From contig CAYXAA010000080.1 in assembly GCA_964462985.1 (NCBI GenBank), positions 1-6,107 on the forward strand: 6,107 nucleotides of DNA, in the 5' to 3' direction. This DNA is from CAYXAA01 sp964462985 (GTDB lineage Bacteria > Pseudomonadota > Alphaproteobacteria > Rhizobiales > Stappiaceae). The position numbers were made by a program, and so were the translations under genes. Below, in pieces: positions 1 to 4,501 of this stretch (its first letter is position 1; every line of letters begins with the position of its first letter). Under the pieces are notes generated by a model, which ran no database searches, had not been told where the DNA came from, and worked only from the letters and a program-made list of their open reading frames with translations.

Positions 1-873
<873 letters not shown>

Positions 874-926
874 CCGTGTCTCCATCCACTGCGGTGTCAA
901 GGACCGCGGGTTGTCGAGCCTTGCGC

Positions 927-950
927 GGGCGACCGCTTGCTTCGTCGCCC
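927..950 (-). repeat. Intercistronic inverted repeat between the desulfurase gene and sufB
   Basis: GGGCGAC and GTCGCCC form a perfect 7-bp stem around a 10-nt loop in the 135-bp gap before sufB. A separate 12-bp perfect palindrome, CACCGGCCGGTG, lies at 971-982, just after the desulfurase stop. Neither is followed by a T-run on either strand, so neither looks like an intrinsic terminator. They could be RNA processing or stability elements, or chance in GC-rich DNA. Confidence 0.4.
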
Positions 951-1008
951 TATGTCATTCCACTGTCAGTCACCGGCCGGTGCCTCCCGGCCCGATGTCC
1001 GAACTCCC

Positions 1009-2190
1009 TCAAGCAGCCCGTTCGGCTTTGGCCGACCGCATGCGCCCGGCTATGTCACGCCATGCCTTGAGCAGACCGGCGATCTCCTCCTCGGTGGTAT
1101 CCTGACCCATGCTGATCCTCAGCGCCCCGCGGGCCAGATCCGGCGCCACCCCCATGGCGGCCAGAACATGCGACGTCCCGACCTTGCCGCTGGAACAGGC
1201 CGATCCGGACGAAACGGCGATCCCTTCAAGGTCGAGAGCAATCAGCGCCGTTTCCGCGCTGATACCGGGAACGGCAAAGCACGTGGTGTTGGCCAGTCGC
1301 TCGCTGGCCGCGCCAAACACGACCGTCTCCGGGCATATATGCCTCAAACCGTCCTCAAGAAAGGCCCTGAGTCGATAAACTTGAGTATTTTGGTCAAGTT
1401 CCGCCGTAACGGCCACCGCGGCCGCGCCAAAACCGGCAATCGCAGGCACGTTTTCAGTCCCTGCGCGGCGCCGCCCTTCCTGGGCGCCGCCGACCAGCAG
1501 AGGTGCTGGCGCAAGCTCGGCGGACCCAAGGGCAAGTGCGCCGGCGCCCTGCGGACCGCCGATCTTGTGCGCTGACAACGACAACGCATCCGCCCGCCAG
1601 GCACCGATGTCGATCGGCATCCGGCCGGCCGCCTGAACTGCGTCAATATGAAACAGAGCTTCTGTGCCCTTCAGGGCAGCCCCGATTTCGGCAAGCGGCT
1701 GCAGCACGCCGGTCTCATTGTTGGCGGCCATCACCGACACAAGACTGCGCTCGCCGGCGGCAGTCAGCGCTTCGACCCGCGCTCTGACGACTGCGGGATC
1801 GATCCGCCCGTCACCATCGACGGGAAGAACTTCGACAGCATCCGGCTGGAACCGGCCGCCGGCAAGAACGGACGGGTGTTCGGTCGCTCCGACCAGAAGG
1901 CGGCTGACCGTGACCGGCCTGCCGTTCAGGAACCAAACCGGCGACAGCGCCATGACATTGGCCTCGGTGGCGCCAGACGTGAAGATCACCTGTGCCGCAT
2001 CGACACCGGCGATAGTGGCGACGGAGCGGCGGGCTTCCTCGACGAGAGCCCGGGCTGCCCGGCCGCTGCGGTGAATCGACGAAGCATTGCCGCCACGCAC
2101 GAGCGCCGTCCGCATCGCCTCGAGCGCCACAGGACGCAGCGGCGCTCCGGCGTTGTGGTCAAGGTAGATCTGACGCCTTGCGTCCGGCAC
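1009..2190 (-). CDS. Group I (NifS/IscS-like) cysteine desulfurase, first gene of the suf operon
   Basis: This PLP enzyme converts L-cysteine to alanine and leaves a persulfide on its active-site cysteine, the sulfur source for SufBCD next door. With the start used here it has 393 residues, and the family landmarks fall where IscS has them: YLDHNAGAP (9-17), TSGATEAN (71-78), ATEHPS with the PLP-stacking His105, NNETGVLQP (157-165), HIDAVQAAG with Asp183, SLSAHK with the Schiff-base Lys209, RRAGTENV (241-248), and SSGSACSSG with catalytic Cys332. The long loop after that cysteine is the group I type, unlike the RxGHHCAxP loop of true SufS. The start is GTG at 2190, with AGGAAGG at 2201-2207, 10 nt upstream. 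The same frame stays open to a GTG at 2331, but those 47 extra residues are Arg/Thr-rich, resemble nothing in the family, and have no ribosome site. Similar alphaproteobacterial genes are called iscS, nifS or sufS2, so I give no symbol. Confidence 0.95.
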   Translation of the reverse strand: MPDARRQIYLDHNAGAPLRPVALEAMRTALVRGGNASSIHRSGRAARALVEEARRSVATIAGVDAAQVIFTSGATEANVMALSPVWFLNGRPVTVSRLLVGATEHPSVLAGGRFQPDAVEVLPVDGDGRIDPAVVRARVEALTAAGERSLVSVMAANNETGVLQPLAEIGAALKGTEALFHIDAVQAAGRMPIDIGAWRADALSLSAHKIGGPQGAGALALGSAELAPAPLLVGGAQEGRRRAGTENVPAIAGFGAAAVAVTAELDQNTQVYRLRAFLEDGLRHICPETVVFGAASERLANTTCFAVPGISAETALIALDLEGIAVSSGSACSSGKVGTSHVLAAMGVAPDLARGALRISMGQDTTEEEIAGLLKAWRDIAGRMRSAKAERAA

Positions 2191-2278
2191 GGCTCGACAC
2201 CCTTCCTGCGTCCGCCTCGTTTCGATCGTTTGCCGCCGCCGAGGCGCGGTTCGAGCGGTCCTTTCGGCGACGAACGAC

Positions 2279-2296
2279 GGAAATCTTGCAATTTCC
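2279..2296. repeat. 18-bp inverted repeat in the suf leader
   Basis: GGAAAT and ATTTCC form a perfect 6-bp dyad around a 6-nt centre, in a locally AT-rich patch about 90 bp upstream of the desulfurase GTG. It may be an operator or a small leader hairpin. I do not recognise it as an IscR or RirA site. Confidence 0.35.
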
Positions 2297-2380
2297 TGCC
2301 GAGATGAGAAATAAGTGCGCCCACAGATCACCTCGGCCGGCGCAGACGATCTCGACGCCGCACCCGTCGTTGATCCGTGG

Positions 2381-2399
2381 TCGTTCGTCTTTCGAACGA
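2381..2399. repeat. Perfect 7-bp inverted repeat overlapping the Irr box
   Basis: TCGTTCG (2381-2387) and CGAACGA (2393-2399) form a perfect dyad around TCTTT. It shares ten bases with the putative Irr box, so a protein on one site would exclude a protein on the other. I cannot tie it to a known regulator. Confidence 0.45.
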
Positions 2400-2406
2400 T
2401 TCTAAA
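2390..2406 (-). promoter_or_regulatory. Putative Irr (iron-control element) box upstream of the suf operon
   Basis: The plus strand reads TTTCGAACGATTCTAAA: 7-bp arms around a 3-bp centre. The right arm TTCTAAA is a perfect half-site of the ICE motif of alphaproteobacterial Irr (as I recall it, TTTAGAA-N3-TTCTAAA), and the left arm differs at one or two positions. Irr is the haem-responsive Fur-family regulator of Rhizobiales, and iron-sulfur assembly operons are among its predicted targets. The box lies 200 bp upstream of the desulfurase GTG. Its minus-strand TAGAAT could act as a -10, so bound Irr could block the promoter. It could also affect the divergent hydrolase gene, which starts 116 bp away. 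Confidence 0.6.
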
Positions 2407-2473
2407 GAGTTTCTAGGAACAGGGACGCGGCGAGTCAAGGCGACACCGTGCATACCCGCTGTTTCGATCTGGC

Positions 2474-2494
2474 GGGGCGGCGGCTCGCCGCCCC
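2474..2494 (+). repeat. Strong GC hairpin in the leader of the hydrolase gene
   Basis: GGGGCGGCG and CGCCGCCCC form a perfect 9-bp stem closed by a 3-nt loop, ending 8 nt before the ribosome site AGAAGGA. No T-run follows on either strand, so it is not a standard intrinsic terminator. It could stabilise the mRNA, hinder ribosome access, or limit transcription entering from either side. Confidence 0.5.
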
Positions 2495-2521
2495 CAACAA
2501 CGAGAAGGATCAAGAGCACCC

Positions 2522-3178
2522 ATGCCTGAGGTGATCTTCAACGGACCGGCCGGGCGGATCGAAGGCCGGTTCCATCCGGCCAAATCCCGGACAGCCCCGA
2601 TCGCGCTGGTGCTCCATCTGCATCCGCAATTCGGTGGGACGATGAACAACCAGATCGTCTACCAGCTGTATTACATGTTCGCGAAGCGCGGCTTTGCCGT
2701 GCTCCGGTTCAATTTCCGCGGCGTCGGGCGCAGCCAGGGCAGCTTCGACCACGGCCAGGGCGAGCTATCCGACGCGGCCGCGGCACTGGATTGGGCTCAG
2801 ACGGTGCATCCGGATGCCAGGGCCTGCTGGATTGCGGGATTCTCGTTCGGCGCCTGGATCGGCATGCAGCTGCTGATGCGCCGGCCGGAGGTCGAGGGCT
2901 TCATCTCGGTCGCCCCGCCGGCCAACCTGCACGATTTCTCGTTCCTGGCGCCCTGCCCCTCGTCCGGGCTGATCGTCCACGGCGATTCCGACAAGGTGGT
3001 GCCGGCCAAGGACGTCCAGGCCCTGGTCGACAAGCTGAAGACGCAAAAGGGCATCGTGATCGACCACGCCGTGGTGCCCGGCGCCAACCATTTCTTCGAA
3101 AACCACATGGACGAGCTGATGGGCGTCTGTGGCGGCTATCTCGACCGCCGGCTCGGCCTCAAGACCGAGGTCGCCTGA
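2522..3178 (+). CDS. Alpha/beta hydrolase family protein, 218 residues
   Basis: This is a compact alpha/beta-fold serine hydrolase of the small COG2945-like type, with the core fold and no large lid domain. The nucleophile motif GFSFG places Ser108; HGDSDKVVP gives the acid, probably Asp157; and GANHFF gives the base His190, so the triad is complete. The stretch LVLHLHPQFGGTMNN (29-43) supplies the strand and the likely oxyanion-hole loop, and LRFNFRGVGRSQG (61-73) is typical of this group. There is no signal peptide or membrane segment, so it is probably cytosolic. The ATG at 2522 follows AGAAGGA at 2503-2509, a rather long 12-nt spacing. The gene is divergent from the suf operon and shares its 331-bp control region; from memory such a neighbour is common beside alphaproteobacterial suf operons. 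The substrate is unknown and cannot be read from the sequence. Confidence 0.93.
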   Translation: MPEVIFNGPAGRIEGRFHPAKSRTAPIALVLHLHPQFGGTMNNQIVYQLYYMFAKRGFAVLRFNFRGVGRSQGSFDHGQGELSDAAAALDWAQTVHPDARACWIAGFSFGAWIGMQLLMRRPEVEGFISVAPPANLHDFSFLAPCPSSGLIVHGDSDKVVPAKDVQALVDKLKTQKGIVIDHAVVPGANHFFENHMDELMGVCGGYLDRRLGLKTEVA

Positions 3179-3193
3179 CGAACGCCGAGAGTG

Positions 3194-3216
3194 CGGGGCG
3201 GCTTCGGGCCGCCCCG
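3194..3216 (+). terminator. GC-rich hairpin, probable terminator of the hydrolase gene
   Basis: CGGGGCGGC and GCCGCCCCG form a perfect 9-bp stem with loop TTCGG, starting 15 nt after the hydrolase stop. The tail is only weakly T-rich, as is common for terminators in GC-rich alphaproteobacteria. It lies between convergent genes and could also act on minus-strand transcripts from the NDUFA12-family gene, for which I see no better terminator. Confidence 0.6.
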
Positions 3217-3342
3217 TCCGACGCTTTCAAGACCTTTCGAAACAATCCGACCGACCGGCAAGCGGAACGGCGCCGCGCGGAGCGAGCATGCCATCGCCCC
3301 CGCTTGACCGAAGCCCCGCGTCCCCTTGTCTGCCCAGGAGGA

Positions 3343-3729
3343 TCAGTTGCCGGGGGTCCAGGCCTGATAATCGCCGGTAACCGCCGGGCGTTTTTCCGGG
3401 GACAGGATCGAGCCATGCGGGCGATAGGCGGCCGGCGTGCCGGTATGGTTGGGCTGATGCGGCTTTTGCCATGTGCGCGGCGTATAGTCCTCCTCGCTGG
3501 GAGCCACGTCCGTGCGGTGATGCATCCAGCCATGCCAGCCCGGCGGGATCATCGTGGCCTCGGCCAAGCCGTTATAGATCACCCAGCGGCGGCGCCCACC
3601 GCGCTCTCGGTAGTACTTGTTGCCGAACTCGTCCTGACCGACGAATTCGCCCTTGCGCCAGGTGAAGAAGCGCGTGCCCCACGTCTGGCCGTTCCACCAG
3701 GTGAAGAACTGGAGAAGGAGTTCCTTCAT
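3343..3729 (-). CDS. NADH:ubiquinone oxidoreductase subunit, NDUFA12 (B17.2) family, 128 residues
   Basis: This is the bacterial relative of mitochondrial NDUFA12, an accessory subunit of respiratory complex I that binds on the matrix/cytoplasmic arm. In bacteria it is essentially confined to alphaproteobacteria. Family landmarks are FFTWWNGQTWGT (8-19), GEFVGQDEFGNKYY (27-40), RRRWVIYNG (46-54), PPGWHGWMHH (62-71), and the tail with TWQKPHQPNHTGTPAAYRP (86-104) and GSI. The length fits a short bacterial member. The ATG at 3729 has GGGAGA 10 nt upstream and begins MKELLLQFFTWWNG as expected. An in-frame start at 3855 would add 42 residues that resemble nothing in the family and would read through the promoter, so I reject it. 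There is no signal peptide; the protein should be a soluble cytoplasmic-side subunit. It stands alone, far from any nuo operon in view, and is divergent from nrdJ. Confidence 0.95.
   Translation of the reverse strand: MKELLLQFFTWWNGQTWGTRFFTWRKGEFVGQDEFGNKYYRERGGRRRWVIYNGLAEATMIPPGWHGWMHHRTDVAPSEEDYTPRTWQKPHQPNHTGTPAAYRPHGSILSPEKRPAVTGDYQAWTPGN
3372..3395 (+). terminator. Possible plus-strand terminator inside the 3' end of the NDUFA12-family gene
   Basis: On the plus strand CGCCGG and CCGGGCG can pair with one bulged G, and TTTTT follows at once (3391-3395). This would stop transcripts that read through from the hydrolase gene. It lies in the opposite strand of a coding region (the codons for EKRPAVTGD), so it may be a by-product of the protein sequence. 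Confidence 0.25.
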
Positions 3730-3775
3730 TGCGCAATTGTCTCCCGTGCGAAGGTCCCGCCGCAAAGTCGGCGCG

Positions 3776-3804
3776 ACTATGCCTCGGGCGGGTCTCCCTG
3801 TCCA
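3776..3804 (-). promoter_or_regulatory. Sigma-70-type promoter of the NDUFA12-family gene
   Basis: On the minus strand TGGACA (3804-3799) and CATAGT (3781-3776) are separated by exactly 17 bp. Transcription would start near 3769, giving a leader of about 40 nt before the ATG at 3729. The -35 matches the consensus at five of six positions. Confidence 0.5.
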
Positions 3805-4061
3805 GCGTAGGGCAAGTGGCGTGATGCCGCGGGCCGGTTTGTAACGGCAATACACGATCCGACGTTCAGGGGGCCATTTGTCCGCAAACTCCCTTTCGAT
3901 CCATTTTTAGGAAAATGCGACGCGCACTGATGGTATGCTTAGCGCGATCGGCGATTCCGAACGCGCATATCCGCTGAAAACCGCCGGATTTGTGGCGCGC
4001 CAATTGGTGCGGGGGCGATAGCGATTCGGCGTGCCTGACGCCGCCGGGACGCCGGCCGATC

Positions 4062-4070
4062 TTTTCCACA
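4062..4070 (+). promoter_or_regulatory. DnaA-box match upstream of nrdJ
   Basis: TTTTCCACA fits the relaxed DnaA consensus TTWTNCACA at every position. DnaA is known to act on ribonucleotide reductase genes in other bacteria, for example nrdAB of E. coli, so the site is plausible here. A single 9-mer can also occur by chance. Confidence 0.35.
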
Positions 4071-4075
4071 CGATC

Positions 4076-4122
4076 CCACAACATTTAGTAGGGTTCGACA
4101 AAAACACCCCACAAGGCCTTGA
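4076..4122 (+). promoter_or_regulatory. Weak tandem NrdR-like boxes upstream of the distal nrdJ promoter
   Basis: CAACATTTAGT (4079-4089) matches the core of the NrdR consensus acaCwAtATaTwGtgt at nine of eleven positions. A second, degenerate dyad with CACAA and TTG arms is centred 33 bp further on. NrdR sites usually occur as pairs about three helical turns apart, which this roughly fits. The pair ends 8 bp before the -35 element at 4130. Confidence 0.35.
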
Positions 4123-4129
4123 GCCACGC

Positions 4130-4159
4130 TTGACGCTCGGGACCGATTCACTCTACCTT
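4130..4159 (+). promoter_or_regulatory. Distal nrdJ promoter P1 with an internal GANTC site
   Basis: TTGACG (4130-4135) and TACCTT (4154-4159) are 18 bp apart, a good match to alphaproteobacterial housekeeping promoters. GATTC at 4145-4149 is a GANTC site, the target of the cell-cycle methylase CcrM, and lies between the two elements. In Caulobacter, GcrA acts on promoters with methylated GANTC in this position. Transcription would start near 4166, giving an nrdJ leader of about 335 nt. Confidence 0.5.
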
Positions 4160-4299
4160 CATCCTCAGTCACGACGTACCGCGTTGCGAGGCTGGAGCAG
4201 CAAGCTCCGCGTCCTCTTCTCATCAGGAACGGCCCCCTTCGAACGTCCCGGTCCTTGGCCGGGGAGCGTGGTGGTGTTCGTTTGGATCGCCTGGATTTC

Positions 4300-4328
4300 G
4301 TGACTTTCGACGCGGGCAACACTATATA
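4300..4328 (+). promoter_or_regulatory. Proximal nrdJ promoter P2
   Basis: GTGACT (4300-4305) and TATATA (4323-4328) are separated by exactly 17 bp. The -10 lies within the NrdR-type palindrome, so a protein bound there would block RNA polymerase directly. Transcription would start near 4335, giving a leader of about 167 nt. Confidence 0.5.
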
Positions 4329-4337
4329 TAGTGTTGC
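4316..4337 (+). promoter_or_regulatory. NrdR box: perfect 22-bp palindrome over the nrdJ promoter
   Basis: The central 16 bp, ACACTATATATAGTGT, fit the published NrdR-box consensus acaCwAtATaTwGtgt at every position, and the symmetry extends three more bases on each side. NrdR is a zinc-finger/ATP-cone repressor that senses adenine nucleotide and dATP levels and controls ribonucleotide reductase genes. Its place directly upstream of nrdJ and across a -10 element supports repression of nrdJ when dNTPs suffice. I see no strong partner box at the usual spacing of about 31 bp. Confidence 0.85.
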
Positions 4338-4501
4338 AACCATTCCAACAAGATGATCGCGCCGTTCGAGGCGCGGCGCATGCTGTAACAGGGCGGCCCA
4401 GGATCGAGGCCGGGCGGACCGGTGCCCGGAAAGACCGTGGCCACGCCGATTAGTCGGCGGATCCTCGAGCGGGGATCCGACACTCAAGGAAGGGGCATAG
4501 A
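4338..4501 (+). promoter_or_regulatory. Hairpin-rich 5' leader of nrdJ
   Basis: The stretch contains four perfect inverted repeats in a row: CGCGCC/GGCGCG (4358-4375), CCGGGC/GCCCGG (4410-4429), GCCGA/TCGGC (4445-4458) and CGGATCC/GGATCCG (4458-4479). The ribosome site AAGGAAGGGG (4486-4494) begins 7 nt after the last one. It looks like a structured leader with a free ribosome site. I do not recognise a riboswitch class, and in particular I see no B12-box (AGCCAGGAGACCTGCC-like) sequence. Confidence 0.4.

Larger units (their letters stand above)
2191..2521. promoter_or_regulatory. Divergent intergenic region between the suf operon and the alpha/beta hydrolase
   Basis: This gene-free stretch of 331 bp carries the control DNA of two divergent genes. 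From left to right it holds the desulfurase ribosome site (2201-2207), an inverted repeat with GGAAAT and ATTTCC arms (2279-2296), an inverted repeat TCGTTCG/CGAACGA (2381-2399), the putative Irr box (2390-2406), a strong GC hairpin (2474-2494) and the hydrolase ribosome site AGAAGGA (2503-2509). I could not place a convincing sigma-70 promoter for either gene. On the minus strand, TAGAAT inside the Irr box is a possible -10 element, but the matching -35 position is poor. There is no rrf2/iscR-type regulator gene here. Confidence 0.7.
3730..4501. other. Gene-free regulatory region between the NDUFA12-family gene and nrdJ
   Basis: About 770 bp separate these divergent genes. I see no convincing protein in any frame: the longest frame on the minus strand (4487-3939) is Arg/Ser/Pro-rich with no recognisable motif and would run antisense to the nrdJ leader. 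The left part (3805-4061) holds little beyond a short dyad, CATTTT/AAAATG, at 3902-3917 and a hairpin, CGGCGT/ACGCCG, at 4027-4043. The right part (4062-4501) holds the nrdJ control elements listed separately. I find no tRNA and no conserved cobalamin riboswitch core. Confidence 0.7.

Noticed and set aside
895..900. TTGACA on the minus strand as a -35 element for sufB
   Set aside because: A -10 at normal spacing would fall at 872-877, on the start codon itself, and reads ACGGAT, a poor match. There is no room for a leader.
1648..2307. Plus-strand open frame of 219 codons opposite the desulfurase
   Set aside because: It is antisense to the conserved N-terminal and PLP-binding coding sequence and shows no family features.
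2791..3810. Plus-strand open frame of 339 codons
   Set aside because: It overlaps the hydrolase in another frame and runs antisense to the NDUFA12-family gene; the peptide is low-complexity and Arg/Ala/Gly-rich.
3730..3855. 42-residue N-terminal extension of the NDUFA12-family protein
   Set aside because: The extension has no family similarity, would translate the promoter at 3776-3804, and lacks a ribosome site, while the ATG at 3729 has one.
4092..4100. GGTTCGACA as a tRNA T-loop
   Set aside because: The flanking bases cannot form the 5-bp T-stem, and no anticodon arm or acceptor stem can be found around it.
4458..4479. Clustered restriction-like palindromes (two GGATCC and one CTCGAG) as a sign of a cloning scar
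   Set aside because: The sequence is embedded in native-looking leader DNA, with an intact ribosome site and gene following at normal spacing. The repeats are better explained as a hairpin.
3939..4487. Minus-strand open frame of 182 codons in the nrdJ upstream region
   Set aside because: It would read antisense through the NrdR box, both promoters and the leader. Its composition is Arg/Ser/Pro-rich with no recognisable motif.
3856..4501. Cobalamin riboswitch upstream of nrdJ
   Set aside because: I looked for the B12-box and the GGTGAA-type core and found neither on the plus strand. A covariance search would settle it.
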